64,000 nt of DNA, taken from the NCBI RefSeq assembly GCF_035594125.1, contig NC_087151.1:23233079-23297078 (forward strand), given 5' to 3'. Each line of letters begins with the position of its first letter. Within the stretch, counting starts at the first letter, position 1. The stretch is from Scylla paramamosain. Its lineage: Eukaryota; Arthropoda; Malacostraca; Decapoda; Portunidae. This document shows, piece after piece, positions 39,321 to 54,705 of the stretch. The notes below the pieces were generated by a model that was not told the origin of the DNA, ran no database searches, and saw only the letters and a list, made by a program, of their open reading frames with translations. The translations under genes were made by a program, and so were the position numbers.

Positions 39321-40127
39321 TGGTAGTTATTATGTTTCTCAGTAAGGGATCTTTTCGATGTAATTTAGCTTTTTTTGGTACGTAAAAAGCTAAAAAAAAA
39401 AAAGTTTTTGGTAATGTTGTTTTCTTTTCCCATATAAAGTGCATTTCCATTTTTAACGTTTTAATACCTAGCTCGGTCATAAACACTCAAAAGAGACGTT
39501 TCTGGAAGCCTCGTTTCTTTTCCCAATATAGGATGCTTTCCATGCTTTTTTGGAATTTTGGTGACTAACATGCAGAAAATACTAAAAAAGAAAAACTTTT
39601 CTTCCACTGTCGTTTTTTTTTTCTCCATACATGGAGAAGCTTTGTACCATCTTGGCGTTTTGGTACCAAACAATGTTAAAACAACTGAAAATTCACGTTT
39701 TTGGTAAAGTTGTTCTCTTTCTCCATATCGAGTGATATTAACGAATTTTCCCGTTTGATACCTAAGCTCAAAAACGATCATAAGACACCTTTCTTGTAAA
39801 ATCTTTTCGTTTTCCCATAGTGTATTTTCCATGCATTTTGACATTTTATAACATAACAAGCCCAAAAACACTCAGAATATATGTTTTTTGGAAGAGTTAC
39901 TTTGTTTAGTTATAAAGGGCGTTTTGCATGTGTTTCAGCGTTTTGGTTCATAAGACGTTGAAAAAGAATAATAAAAGAAAAAAAACATGTATTTATTCTT
40001 TTGAACTTGTATATAGGGAGATTTTCATGCTTTTTTAGCATTTTCGTGTCTAACATGCTTCAAATAACTCAAAAGACATGTTTCTGGTAAAGTTCTTTCG
40101 TTTCCCCATACAGGAATCTTTCCATGC
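39321..40127 (-). repeat. 97-bp satellite, right arm
   Basis: Mirror of 32,646-33,383, about 70 bp longer. It holds the extra monomer portion near 39,880-39,920 that is reduced in the left arm. No gene is seen. Confidence 0.87.
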
Positions 40128-40729
<602 letters not shown>

Positions 40730-43700
40730 AATGTATTTTGGCGTTTTGGTACCTAACAATGTGAAAACATTGTAAACACGTTTTTGGTAATGTAGTTCTG
40801 TTTCTGTATATAAAGTGCTTTTCATGCGTTGCAGCATTTTCATATCTAAGAAGTTTAGCTTCATTTGCATGCATTTTGACATTTTTTCTACGTAACGCTC
40901 AAAATACACGTTTTCGGTAAAGCTATTGTGTTTCTCAAAACACAAAACGTTTTACATCCGTTTTTGCATTTTGGTAAGTAAATAGCTCAAAAACACACAC
41001 ACAAAAAAAAAATTGTAAAGTTTTGTTTTTTTTAAGGTTTTTCCATAAAGGAAAAACAAAATAAATATTCTAGCGTGTTGGTACATAAGAAGATGAAAAA
41101 CACTCAAAATGCACGTTTTGGGTAATTATTTATATTCCTATATTGAATGTTTTGCTCCCATTTTGGCATTTCTGTACCTAACAGTAAGAAAAACAATCAA
41201 AATATTTTTTCTCTTTGGTAATGATGTTGTTTCTCCATATAAAGTGCTATTAACACGTTTTAGCGTTTTGGTACCTAAAAAAAAGCTAAAAAAAAACAAA
41301 GATAATACAAGTATCTGATAATAAATTTTTAGTTACCCCATACAGGGTATTTTGCATGCATTTTGGCGTTTTTCAACGTAACAAGCTCAAAAACATTCAA
41401 AAACCTGTTTTTTTTCTGATTAACAATAAAGAGTGTTTTGCATGCATTTAAGCGTTTTGGTACATGAAAAGAAAAAAGAAAGAACTCAAAAGATACGTTT
41501 TCAGTAAAGTTTTATTTTTTTCTTTTATTTCCATGTAGTGTGATTTCCATGCTTTTTAGTGTTTTGGTGCCTAACATGCTTTAAAACACTCAAAAGACAC
41601 GTTTTTGGTAATGCCGTTTGGTTTCTCTTTATAGAGAGCTTTGCATGTATTTTAGTCTTTTAGTACCTAAGAATGTGAACTCAAAATACTCGTTTTTTGG
41701 TAATGTCGTTCTGTTTATCTATATAGAATGCTCAAAAACTTTTATAATACAGGTTTCTCGTTATGTCTTTTCGTTTCCCCATATAGAATATTTGCATGCA
41801 TTTTGCCATTTTCTACATAACAAGCACAAAAAAAAAAAAAAATTAAATTAAATTAAAAACACACGTTTTTGATGAAGTTATTGTGTTTATAAATTGTGTT
41901 TTAGCTGCGTTTTACGGCCTTGGTGTGTACATCAAAACATATGATTTCCCATATAAGGTGCTTTCTATGCTTTTTTTTATTTTTTATTACCTAATATGCC
42001 CATAAACACTCAAAAGACATATTTCTGGAGATGTAGTTTCTTTTCCCCATATTGGGTGCGTTGCATGCATTTTCGCGTTTGGTACCTAACAATGTGAAAT
42101 ACACTGAAAAGATCTATTTTTTGTAATGTTATTCTCTTTCTCTATATAAAGTGCTATTTATGCGTTTTAGCGTTTTGGTATCTAAGGAGCTCAACAACAC
42201 TCATAATACACGTGTCCTGTAAGGTCCTTTCATTTTTCCTTTATAGTGTATCTTCCATGCTTTTTGGCGTTTTTATACGTAACAAGCTCAAAAAGACTCA
42301 AAATACCTGCTTTTTGTTAATGTTTTTATGTTTCTGCATAATGTGTTTTTTTTTTTATTTTGCACCCATTTTAGCGTTTTGGTACGTAATTAGCTAAAAA
42401 AAAACACACACAATAGACACTTTTTTGGTAATAATATTTTGTATTCGCATATAGGGTGCTTTCCATGCTTTTTAGTGTTTTGTTGCCTACCATATACAAA
42501 AACACTCAAAAGATGCGTTTCTTTTAATGCCGTTTCGTTTTCCCATATAAAGGGGCTTTACATGCATTTTGGTGTTTTGGTACCAAACAATGTGAAAAAC
42601 ACTCAAAATAGATGTTCTTGATAATGTTTTCTTTCCCTGTATAAAGTGCTATTAACGCGTTTTTCCTTTTTTGTTACCTTAAAAACTTAAAAAACAGTCA
42701 TAAAACACGTTTCTCGTAATGTTTGATCGTTTCCTAATATAAAGTGTTTTGCAAGAATTTAACATTTTTTAACATAACAAGCTGAAAAAAAAAACACCAA
42801 AAATATTAGTTTGGTCATGTAATTATGTATTTCCAAAAAGAGAGTTTTGCATGCGTTTCAGCGTTTTGGTATGTAAGTAAAAAATAAATAAATAAAATAC
42901 AATAAAATAAAATAAATGACATGTTTCTTGTAATATTGCTTTGTATCCCCATGTAGGATGCTTTCCATGTTTTTTATCATTTTGGGACATAACACGCTCA
43001 AAAAACACTCAAAAACACGTTTCATGTAACATCATTTTGTTTCCCCATATAAGGGGCTTTGCATGCATTTTGGCATTTTGGTATCTAACATTCTAACGAT
43101 TAAAATACACCTTTTTTGGTAATGATCTGTTTGCACATATAAAGTGCAATTCATGCGTTTCATTATTTTAGAACCTAAGATCAAAAACTCTCATAATACA
43201 TGTTTCACGTAATGTCTTTTCGTTTCCCTATATAGAGTTCCTTGCATGCAATTTGTTATTTTTTCTACGTAACAAGCTCAAAAACACGCAAAATACACGT
43301 TTTTGGTAATGTGTTTCTCCAATTATTTTTCTATGCGTTTTTGTACATAAGTAGCTAAAAAAACAATAAAAAAGAGATTTCTTTTAGTTATGTTTTGTTT
43401 TCTAATATGAGGTGCTTTCCATGCTTTTCCTGGTTTTTGTGGCTAGCACGCTTATAAAGGGTGAAAATAGACAATTTTAGATATATAGTTCCCTTTACCC
43501 ATATAAGGTGCTTTGCGTCCATTATATTCTTGTACTGTATTCCATTACATTACATTTTTGTACGTAATAATGTTAAATACACTCAAAATAAAGATTTTTG
43601 GTGATGTTTTCCTGTTTCTCCATATAGAGTGCTATTTGTGCGTATTAGCGTTTTGATACCTAACGAGCTCAAAACTTTCATAATACACGTTTCTCGTAAT

Positions 43701-44814
43701 GTTCTTTCCTTTCTCCATATAGGGTATTTTCCATGCATTTTGTCGTTTTTGTACATAACAAGCTCAAAAACACACAAAATTCACGTTATTGGTAAAGTTA
43801 TTGTGTTTTTCCGTAAAAGGTGTTTTCCCTGCGTTTTATCATTTTGGTACCTTACAAACACTCATAATACATGTTTCTAGTAATGTCATTTCATTTTCCT
43901 ATATAGGGTAATTTGCATGCAATTGGGTGCTTTTCAATGTAAGAAGCTTAAAAACACTCAAAATACTTGTTTTCGGTAATGTTATTCTGTTTAATCATGA
44001 ATGGTGTTTTACATACGTTTTAGCGTTTATGTACGCAAGAAGTTCAAAAACAAACTAGAAAAAAAAATGGCACGTTTTTCTTATAGTTTTGTATTCCTAT
44101 AGAGGGTGATATCCATGTTTTTTTTTTTTTTTTTTTTTTTTTAGCATTTTGGTGCCTAACAAGCTACAAAACATTCAAAAGACACGTTTCTGGTAATGTC
44201 AATTTGGTACCTAAAAACACAAAAAAGCTCTCATTATACACTTTTCTCTTAATATCTTTTTTGTTTTATTATTGAATACTTTCCATGCATTTTTTGCATT
44301 TTTCTACGTAACAAGCTGAAAACAAACAAAATACACGTTTATTGTAAAGTTATTGTGTTTTTTTTCTAAAAAGGGTTTTTTGCTTGAGTTTTAGCGTTTT
44401 TGTATGTAAGAAGCTGAAAAAAATTCAAAAGACACGTTTTTGGTGTTTTTTTTTTCTATATAGGGTGTTTTCCTTGGTTTTTAGCATTTTGCCGCCTTAC
44501 ACGATGAAAAAAAAAACTCAAAAAAGACATTTCTATAAATCTTGCTTCCATTCCCCATAAAGGGTGTTGTGCATGCATTTTGGCATTTACTACTTAACAA
44601 TGTGAGACAGTCAATTTTATTTATTTTTTTTTTTGTAGTGTTCTTGTGTTTCTACATACAGAGTGCTTTTCATGCCTTTTACCGCTTTGGTACATAAGAA
44701 GCTGAAAAACTCTCAAAATACACGTTTTTTTGTAATGCCTTTTTGTTTCCCCATATAAGGATCTTTGCCTGCATTTTCGGTGTTTTTCTAAAAACCTCAA
44801 AACACTCAAAATAC
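40730..44814 (-). repeat. 97-bp satellite, five-monomer unit, right arm
   Basis: Single-copy counterpart of both left duplication units. It keeps the AATGTAATGGAATACA-like segment (near 43,545). Long A or T runs (41,826-41,840; 44,119-44,142) mark copy-specific slippage. No gene is seen. Confidence 0.9.
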
Positions 44815-47800
44815 TTTTTTTTTTTCTTTTTCATATAGGAGGGATACTGGCCAAGGGAAACAAAAAAAAAACAATAAAAAATGCCCACTGAAATGCCAGT
44901 CTCATAAAAGGCTCAAGGCAGTAGTCAAAAATTGATGGATAAGTGTCTTGAAACCTTCCTCTTGAAGGAATTCAAGTGATAGGAAGGTGGAAATACAGAA
45001 ACAGGCAGGGAGTTCCAGAGTTTACCAGAGAAAGGAATGAATGATTGAGAATACCGGTTAACTCTTACATTAGAGAGGTGGACAGCAATAGGGGTGAGAG
45101 AAAGAAGAAAGTCTTGTGCAGCGAGGCCGCGGGAGGAGGGGAGGCATGCAGTTAGCAAGATCAGAAGAGCAGTTAGCATGAAAATAGTTGTAGAAGATAG
45201 CTAGAGATGCAACATTGCGGCGGTGAGAGAGAGGAGTTGATGACATGAAATACTGTTGATTCCACCCTGTCTAGAAGAGCAGTATGAGTGGAACCCCCCC
45301 AAGACATGTGAAGCATATTCCATACATGGACGGATAAGAGTTAGGAGCTGGGGAGCGGGTGAGAAAAACTGGCAGAGACGTCTCAGAACACCTACCTTCA
45401 TAGAAGCTGTTTTAGCTAGAGATGAAATATGAAATTTTCAGTTCAGATTATAAGTAAAGGACAGATCGAGGATGTTCAGTGTAGAAGAGGGGGACAGTTG
45501 AGTGTCATTGAAGATGAAGGGATATTTGTCAGGAAGGTTGTTTCGAGTTGATAGATGAAGGGATTGAATTTTTGAGGGATTGAACAATACCAAGTTTCCT
45601 CTGCCCCAATCAGAAATTTTAGAAAGATCAGAAATCAAGCATTCTGTGGCTTCAGTGCGTGAAATGTTTACCTCCTGAAGGGTTGGACGTATATGAAAAG
45701 ACGTGGAAAAGTGCAGGGTGGTATCATCAGCGTAGGAGTGGATAGGACAAGAAGTTTGGTTTAGAAGATCATTAATGAATAATAAGAAGAGAGTGGGTGA
45801 CAGGACAGAACCCTGAGGAACACCACTGTTAATAGATTTAGGAGAAGAACAGTGACCGTCTACCACAGCAGCAATAGAACGGTCAGAAAGGAAACTTAAG
45901 ATGAATTTACAGAGAGAAGGAAAGAAGCCGTAGGAGGGTAGTTTGGAAATCAAAGCTTTGTGCCAGACTCTATCAAAAAGCTTTTGATATGTCCAAGGCA
46001 ACAACAAAAGTTTCACCAAAATATGCAAAAGAGACTCAGTAAGGAAAGCCAGAAGATCACCAGTAGAGCGGCCTTGACGGAACCCATATTGGTGATTAGA
46101 TGGAAGTTTGTGAAGTGATAGAGGTTTAAGAATCTTTCTGTTGAGGATAGATTTAAAATCTTTAGATAGGCAGGAAATTAATTTAATAGGACGGTAGTTT
46201 GAGGGATTAGAACGGTCACCCTTTTTAGGAACAGGTTGAAAGTAGGCAAACTTCCAGCAAGAAGGAAAGGTAGATTTTGAAAGACAGAGCTAAAAGAGTT
46301 TGACTAGGCAAAGTGCAAGCACGGAGGCACAGTTTCGGAGAACAATATGAGGGACCCCATCAGGTCCATAAGCCTTCCGAAGGTTTAGGCCAGCAAGGGC
46401 ATGGAAAACATCATTGCGAAGAATTTTAATAGGTAGCATGAAGTAGTCAGAGGGTGACGGAGAGGGAGGAACAAGCCCTGAATCTTTCAAGGTAGAGTTT
46501 TTAGCAAATGTTTGAGCGAAGAGTTCAGCTTTAGAAATAGATGTGATAGCAGTGGTGCCATCTAGTTGAAATAAAGGAGGGAAAGAAGAAGAGGCAAAGT
46601 TATTGGAAATATTTTTGGCTAGATGCCAGAAGTTACGAGAGGAGTTAGATCTTTTGATGGAAGGCTTAAGTACCTTTTGTGGGCCACCTCTCTACCATGT
46701 ATAGCACGAAAACAAGCTGTGTTAAATCAAGGTTTGGAAGGTTTAGGTCGAGAAAAAGAGTGATGAATGTACGCCTCCATGCCAGACACTATCATCCCTG
46801 TTATGTGCTCAGCACACAAAGACGGGTCTCTGACATGGAAGCAGTAGTCATTCCAAGAAAAGTAAAAAAAATACCTCCTCAGGTCCCCCCAACTAGCAGA
46901 GGCAAAACGCTAGAGCCACCTTCGCTTAGGGGGATCCTGAGGAGGGATTGGAGCGATAGGACAAGATACAGATATGAGATTGTGATCGGAGGAGCCCAAA
47001 GGAGAAGAAAGGGTGACAGCATAAGCAGAAGGATTAGAGATCAGGAAAAGGTCAAGAATGTTGGGCGTATCTCCAAAACGGTCAGGAATACGAGTAGGGT
47101 GTTGCACCAATTGCTCTAGGTCATGGAGTACAGCAAAGTTGAAGGCTAGTTCACCAGGATGGTCATTGTAGGGAGAGGAAAGCCAAAGCTGGTGGTGAAC
47201 ATTGAAGTGTCCAAGAATGGAGATCTCTGCAAAAGGGAAGAGAGTCAGAATGTGCTCCACTTTGGAAGTTAAATAGTCAAAGAATTTTTTATAGTTAGAG
47301 GAGTTAGGTGAGAGGTATACAGCACAGATAAATTTAGTTTGACAGTGACTCTGTAGTCGTAGCCAGATGGTGGAAAACTCGGAAGATTCAAGAGTGAGGG
47401 CACGAAAGTAGGTTAAGTCACTACGCACATAAAGACAGCATCCAGCTTTGGATCGAAAATGAGGATAGAGAAAGTAGGAGGGAACAGAAAAGAGGCTACT
47501 GTCAGTTGGCTCAGACAGCTGAGTTTCAGTGAGGAAAAGAAGATGAGGTTTAGAAGAGGAGAGGTGGTGTTCTACAGACTGAAAATTAGATCTTAGACCG
47601 CGAATGTTGCAGAAGTTAATGAAGGAAAAGTTGAGGGGTGTGTCAAGACACTTAGTGTCGTCGACAGAAAGGCAGTCCGACCTGGGGACATTTATGGTCC
47701 CCTCTCCAGATGAGGACTCCGAGGCTGGTGTAGGAGTCGCCATGATGATTATAAAATTTTTGAGTGAAGGGTGTGTGTGTTATTAGGTGCTTGTAGTTTT

Positions 47801-47989
47801 GTGTGGAGGAAGAGAGTTCTCTTTAGAGGGCAAGCTGTGACTGCCCCCTTGTGTTGTGAGACACAAAGGGAAACGTTCAGTGAGGTCACTGTTAGGTTTA
47901 ATGATAAGTTCACAGCACCCTCTAAACTATGCTTTAGACCTCAATGGGAGTAATTATCGTTTCGGCAGGTGCCTACTGCCTCCTCCTTG
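44815..47989 (-). mobile_element. Full-length-like LINE, mirror of L3
   Basis: The 3' tail shows as a T-rich run at 44,815-44,833 and the 5' end is near 47,989 with the same GAGGAGGCAGTAGG start and a 5' UTR of about 245 bp. It carries lesions shared with L3 and some of its own, such as a deletion of about 40 bp near 45,235 in the C-terminal coding region. Confidence 0.93.
44925..47743 (-). pseudogene. Broken endonuclease/reverse transcriptase, mirror of L3
   Basis: The first 277 codons (47,743-46,910) form an uninterrupted endonuclease: [32 protein letters not shown] (the catalytic-loop Asp is His) and [10 protein letters not shown]. It stops at the same TAG as L3 after PPKRRWL. The linker deletion after LPS near 46,650 is shared with L3. 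An NYRPIKL block is kept near 46,190, the block deleted in L2. The frame 46,028-45,438 gives FDRVWHKALIS, SGVPQGSVLSPT and YADD. The extra base in the SKAFD run is shared with L3. The C-terminal piece ends SRHLSINF at 44,925. No functional protein is expected. Confidence 0.9.
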
Positions 47990-48596
47990 TTTTTGGTATT
48001 GTTTTTCTGTTTCTCCTTAAAGGGTGTTTTGCATGTGTTTCAGCTTTTTGCTATGTAAGTAGCTAAAAAAAAAACACTAAAAAGAAAACTTTTTTGGTAA
48101 AGTTGTTTTGTTTTCTCATATAAGGTGTTTCCATGATTTTTAGGGTTATGGTGACTACCACGTACTCATAAATATTTAAAAGACATTTTTTTTCTTTTTT
48201 CAAAGTCGTTTCCTTTCCCCATAGAGTATGCTTTACGTATATGCTGGCGGTTTGGTACCTATTAATGTGAAATACACTCAAAACACATATTTTTTTTTCG
48301 TAATTTTGTTCTCTTTCTCCATATTGAGTGCTATTCATGCTGTTTCAAGTTTTAATACCAAGAAGATCATAAACACTTATAACAAACGTTTCTCATAGTG
48401 TCCTTTTCTTTCCCTATGTAAGGTACTTTCCATGCATTTTTGCGTTTTTTGTCCATAACAAGGTTAAAAACACTTAAATAACTTGTTTTTGTTAATGTTA
48501 TTATGTTTTTTCAATAAAATATTTTTTTGCATTTTGGGCAAATGCAAAAAAAAGTAAAAAATTTCTAAGTAAAAATGCAAAAAAGACTTTGCATTT

Positions 48597-48634
48597 TTAC
48601 TTAGAAAAATGCAAAATGCATTTTTTCTAAGTAA
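48597..48634. repeat. Hairpin, mirror of 17,602
   Basis: The same TTACTTAGAAAAATGCA stem, with one extra T in the second arm. The surrounding A/T-rich stretch holds a third partial copy near 48,560-48,590. Confidence 0.88.
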
Positions 48635-51133
48635 AACGTAAAAAAAAAAACACTCGAAATACTTGTTTTTTGTAGTGTTATTTTCATTCATAGAGATTTT
48701 TTTTTACACGAGCTTTAACGTTTTGACTTGTAAGTAGATCATAAACTATGAAAAGAAACGTGTTTCGTAATGTTTTGTTTTCCAATATTAGGTTCTTCCC
48801 ATGCTTTTTTTTTTTTTTTTAGCGTTATAGTGACTAGGACGTTCATAAATACGCAAAAGGCAGGTTTTATAAATCTCGTTTCTTTTTCTCGTAAAGGGTG
48901 TTTTGCGTGCATTTTGGCGTTTTGGTACATAAAAATGTGAATTACAGTCGAAATACGTGTTTTTGGTAATGTTATATTTCTCCATATAGAATGCTATTCA
49001 TGCCTTTTCGAGTTATGCTACCTAAAAAGTTCAAAAACATTCATACGACACGGTTTTTGTAAGGTCCTTTCCTTTCCCCAGATAGTGTACTTCCATATAT
49101 TTTGGCATTTATGTACGTAACAAGCTCAAAACACTTAAAAATACCCGTTTTTGGTAATGCTGTTGAGACGTCTCTGACACGTTTCTGGAAATGTCGTTTC
49201 TTTTCCTCATATATTGTGATTTGCATGCATTTTAGCGTTATGGCATCTAAAAATGTGAAATACACTTGGTATATTCATATTTTGTAATATTGTTCTTTTC
49301 ACCAGAGAGCTATTCATGCGTTTTCGAGTTTTGGTACCTAAGAAACTCAAAACCTCTTATATTACATGTTTCTCATAATGTCTTTTCGTTTCCCCATATA
49401 GGGTACTTTCCCTGCAATTCTAAATTTTTCAACGTAACAACCTTAAAAAGCTTAAAATACTTGTTTTTTTAGTAATGTAATTTTCCTTAGCCATGGCTTT
49501 CAGCGTTTTGGTATGTAAGAAGTTAAAAAAAATTGTCCGAAGACACACTTAATGTTTCGTATTTGTGTTTTCCATTATTTCTAGCTTTTTTTGGTACCAA
49601 ACACTAAAAAAAAAAAAAAAACACTGAAAAGACACGTTTCTGGTAATGTCTCTTGGTTTCTCCATATAGGGGACATTTAATGCTTTTTGCGTTTTGGTAT
49701 CTATCAATGTGAAAAACTCTGAAAAAAAAAAAACACGTTTTTGAAATGTCCTTTTTCTCCAAAATAGAGTGCTAATCGTGCGTTTAACATTTTGGTACCT
49801 AAGAAGCGTAAAACTCTCATAATAAAAGTTTCTTGTAATGTCTTTTCGTTATTACGTTTAGTGTATTTTACATGCATTTTGGCTTTTTTACGTAATAAGC
49901 TAAAAAAAAACCCTCAAAATACACTTTTTTAGTAAAGTTATTGACTTTTTCCCATAAAGGGTGTTTTGCATGAGTATTAGCTCAGTATGCACCTCAAAAA
50001 CACTCAAAAGACACGTTTTCGGTAATGTTGTTTTCCTTTCCCTTATAAGGTGTTTTCTATGCTTTTTAGCGTTTTAGTGCCTAGCACGCTCATAACCACT
50101 CAAAAAACACGTTTCTGGAAATCTTGTTTCCTTTCCCCATATAAGGTGCTATTTATGCATTTTCGCATTTTGGTACCTATCAATGTTAAAAGCACTTAAA
50201 AATGCACGTTTTTGGTAATATTGTTTTGTTTCCACATATGGAATGCTATTCATCCGTTTTAGCGCTTTCATACCTAAAATATAGAGTGCTTTTCATGCAT
50301 TTTAGTGTTTAGATATCTAAGTAAAAAAATTATAATACATGTTTCTCGTAATGTCATTTCGTTTCCTTATACAGGATATTTTGAACACATTTTGGCATTT
50401 TTTCAAAAACTCAGATTACTAATATTTTTGTAATAGTTAGTTTATTTTTCCTTATAAAGGGTGCTTTACAAACGTCTTAGCGTTTTGGCTCAAAACTACT
50501 GACTTTTTTGGTAATGTTGGTTTGTTTTCCCATATAGTTTGCTTTCCATACTTTTTAGCGTTATGGTTCGTAGCACGCTCATAAATACTCAAAAGACATG
50601 TTTTTTTTTTTTCCAAATCTCGTTGCCTTTCCTCATATAGTGCGTTTTGCATGCATTTTGGCGTTTTCGTTACTAAGAATGAGAAACACGCTCAAAATAG
50701 ACATTTTTGGTAATGTTCTCTTTCTCCTTATAGAGTGCTATTCAGGCATTTTAGCGTTTTTGGTGCCTAAGAAGCTCAAAGCACTCAAAATACACGGTTC
50801 TCGTAATGTCCTTTCCTTTATATTTTGGTGTTTTTTTACGTAAGTAGTTAAAAACGCACAAAATACTTGTTTTCTGATTCCATATATGGTGCTTTCCATG
50901 CTGTTTAGCGTTTTGGTGCTTAATATCCAGAAAAACACTCAACAGATACGTTTCTTGTAATGTCTTTTCTTTTCCCCATATAAGGGGATGCATTTCTACA
51001 TACATTTCTGCATATATTTCTGCGTTTTGGTACCTAACAATGTAAAAAAAAAAAAAAAATACACATTTTTCGTATTTTTTTTTCCTTTTCTCCATATAGA
51101 GTGTTATTAACAGTTTTCGCGTTTTCTTACCTA

Positions 51134-51141
51134 TAATAATA

Positions 51142-51202
<61 letters not shown>

Positions 51203-51213
51203 TAATAATAATG
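51134..51213 (-). repeat. (ATT)n array, right arm
   Basis: About 26 units read as AAT/ATA on the plus strand, with two interruptions (AGT and AAC). It is shorter than the left-arm array at 14,992. Confidence 0.93.
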
Positions 51214-53264
51214 CATAATTCTGATAATGTCTTTTCATTACCCTATATGCAGTAGTTTGCATGCTTTTTTGTATTTCTCTACGTAACAAACTGAAAAACA
51301 CTCAAAATACACGATTTTGGTAAATTTATTCTATTATTGCACATAAGAGGTGTTTTCATGCGTTTCCTACGAAAGTAGCTAAAAAAAATGAAAAGAATCG
51401 TTTTTGGTAATGATATTTTACTTTCCCATATAGGGTGTTTTCCATGTTTTTATCATTTTGGTGCCTAGCACGCTCATAAACAGTCAAAAGACACGTTTGT
51501 GGAAATTTCTTTTCCTTTTCTTATATAAAGTGCTTTACATGCATTTTGGCGTTTTGATACCTAACAATATGAAATGCCCTCAAAATACTCTTTTTTGTAG
51601 CGTTGTTTTTTTTTTTCTCCGTATAAAGTCCTACTCATGCGTTTTAGCATTTTGTTACCTAAAAAGCCCAAAAATTCATAATACACGTTTCTCGTAATGT
51701 CTTTTCGTTTCCCCATGTTGAGTATTTTGCATGCATTATGGCTTTTTCTACGTAACAAGCTAAAAAAACACACAAGGTATTGATTTTTAGTAATGTTATT
51801 CTGTTTCGCCATAAAAGGTTGTTTTCCATCCATTTTAGTGTTCTGGTACGTAAGTACCTCAAAAGACTGAAAAAAAGTCGTTATTTGTAATGTTATTTTT
51901 TTTCTCATAGAGGTTCCTTTCCATGCTTCTTAGCGATATGGGGCTTAGCACACTCGTCAAAAATACATTTTTTTTTTTAAATCTCGTTTCCTTTCTCCAG
52001 TTAATGTGCTTTTTATGCATTTTGGTTGTTTGATACCTAAAGATGTGATATACATTTAAAATACACGTTTTTGTTAATGTTCTGTTTCTCCATATAGAGT
52101 CTTATGTGCTCTCGAGTTTTGGTATCTTAAAAAAAAAAAAAAAACACGTTATTGTGTTTTTGCATAAGGGATGTTTTCCCTGCGTTTTATCGTTTTGGTA
52201 CATAAATAGTTCAAAACACTCAAAAGACATGATTTTAGTAATCTTGTTTTCTTTTTCAATATAAGGTGTTTTCTATTTTTTTTTTTTTTTTTTTAGCGTT
52301 TTGCTGCCTAACACACTCATGAACACTCGAAAGGCACTTTTCTGGAAATGTTGTTTCTTTTCGCCATATAGAGTGCTTTGCATGCATTTTGGCGTTTTGG
52401 TACCTAAATCATGTGAAATACACGAAAATAAAAGTTTTAGTAATGTTCAGTTTCTCCATTTAGAGTGCTATTCATGTTTTATCTCGTTTTGTTACATAAG
52501 AAGGTAAAAAACACTCATAATAAACGTTTCTCATAATATTCTTTCGTTTCCTCATATAGTGTACTTTCCATGTATTTTGGCGTTTTTGTACGTAACAAGC
52601 TCAAAACACTCAATTTTTTATTTTATTTTGGTAATACTATTCTGTTTCTTCTTACAGGGTGTTTTGCATGCGTTTTAGCGTTTTGGTACGTAGGAAGCCG
52701 AAAAAGATAAGTTTTTGGTAAAGTTCTTTTCTATTCCCATAATGGGTGCTTTCCATACTTTTTGTTTTTTTCTTAGAGTTTTGGAGCTTAACATGCACAA
52801 AAATACTCAAAATATGTTTCTAGTAATGTCATTTCATTTCTTAATATAATTGACTTTGCAAGCATTTTTGCGTTTTTTGGTACCTAAAAAAACTTGAAAT
52901 TCAAGTTTTTGGTTATGTTCTTTTTCTCGATATAGGGTGTTACTGATGCGATTTCGCGTTTTGGTACCTAAGAAGCTCAAAACTCACATATCTGAAATGT
53001 CTCTTATCTGAATGTCTTTTGTTTCTCCATAAAGGGTTATTTGAGTTTTAGCGTTTTGATACTTAAATAGTTCAAAAAACACACACACAAAAAAAAAAAT
53101 TTTTGTCAGTGGTGTTTCGTTTCTCCATATACAGTGCTATTAACGCCTTTTCGCCTTTTTTACTCGTATCTAAGAAATAAAAAAGAAAAAAATGCGCATA
53201 ATTCGCTTCTCTTAATGTCTTTTACTTTCCCATATAGGGTACTTTCTATGGATTTTGGCCTTGT

Positions 53265-54705
53265 ACTTGGGGAAACAGAACAACATTTTTCAAAAATGTG
53301 TGCTTTAAGTATTTTCAGTTTGTTAGGTACAACAAAAAAAAAAAATCCAAAAGCATGAGTTTTAATTGTTTTTCAGCTTGTTAGGTACGAAATTGCCAGA
53401 TACATGCAAATTAGCATATATAATGAAAAGATATAATCACAAACGTGTATATGTTTTTTTTTTTTTTTTTTTTTAATGTTCTAAGGTATCAAAAAAGTTA
53501 TGTTCCGGAAGAACATAACTTTATCACAAACGTGTGTACTTAGTGTTTTTAAGTTCATTAGGTGCAAAAACGCCTAAACATATGCAATTAGCACATATGA
53601 GGAAACTAAACGATATTACCATAAACATATCTTATGAGTGTCTTTTAAGATTCTTCGGTGCTGAAACGCTAAAACTTATGAATATTCCTCTATATTGGGG
53701 GAACAAAAAAAGCATCATGTGTATTATGAGTGTGATTCACCATGTTACGTACCAAAACACCAAAATGCATAGAAAGAACAATTCTGGAGAAAAAAAAAAA
53801 AAATAATAAATAAATGAAAAAAAATCAGCATATAATATTAAAAAAAACGTGTGTTTTAAGTGTTTTTGTTAGATATCAAAATGCCAAAACCTATGCAAAG
53901 GTTCCAGCATAGAGAAACGAAACGAAATAATCACAAACAAAAGCTATCAAGACGCTAAAACACAAAAATAATACTCTATATTCAGAAACAGAACAACATT
54001 AAGAAAAGCGTTATGAATTATGAATCTTATTCACTGTGATAGGTGCGAAAACTTCAAAATGCTTACCTGTATGCATGTATACCTATATGCCTATATTAAG
54101 AAACACATCTATATTACCAAAAACCTGCATTATGACTGTTTTTTTATTTAGTTAGATATCTTAAGATATCTTAAGATATCTTATTAGAAAATAAAACAAC
54201 TGCCAAAAACATGTTTTTTTCAGGTTTTGCGTATCAAAACGCTAAAATTCATGAAAAACATCCCTTAAGGAGAAACAGAATAATCTCACAAATAAAGTGT
54301 TTTTTGAGTGTTTTTTTTTTTTTTTTTTTTTTGAGCTTCTTACGTACCAAAACTCTAAAATGCATGCAAAACTCTCTGTCCGGAGGAACATAACAACATT
54401 ACCAATAATGTGTGTTTTAAGTGTTTTTTTTTTTTTGCAGTTCATTATATACCAAAACGCCTAGACATTTACAAATCGGCCATTATGGGGAAACTAACCG
54501 ATATTTCCACACACGTGTCTTATGAGAGTTTTTTTTTACGGTTTTTAGCTGATGAGACGCTACCACAAATAAATATTAATCTATATTGAGAAAGAAAACG
54601 TTATTACTAAATGTGTATGTTATGAGGCTCATTCACCATATTAAGTACAAAAACGCCAAAAATGTATACAAAGAACTTTTCTGGAGAAACAGAACATTTC
54701 CAATA
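53265..54705 (+). repeat. Nested inverted satellite block, right arm
   Basis: Monomers switch to plus orientation at about 53,265 (GGAAACAGAACAACATT) and back at about 54,705. It is the mirror of 11,325-12,825. It includes the 29-bp GATATCTTAA block at 54,154-54,182. Where the left arm has a TA array this copy has only a T run (53,454-53,475). Confidence 0.85.
54154..54182. repeat. Self-complementary (GATATCTTAA) triplet, right arm
   Basis: An identical 29-bp counterpart of 11,834-11,862. Confidence 0.9.

Larger units (their letters stand above)
47990..53264 (-). repeat. 97-bp satellite, five-monomer unit, right arm
   Basis: Mirror of 12,826-18,240, in the same monomer order reversed. It includes the hairpin at 48,597 and the ATT array at 51,134. 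No gene is seen. Confidence 0.88.
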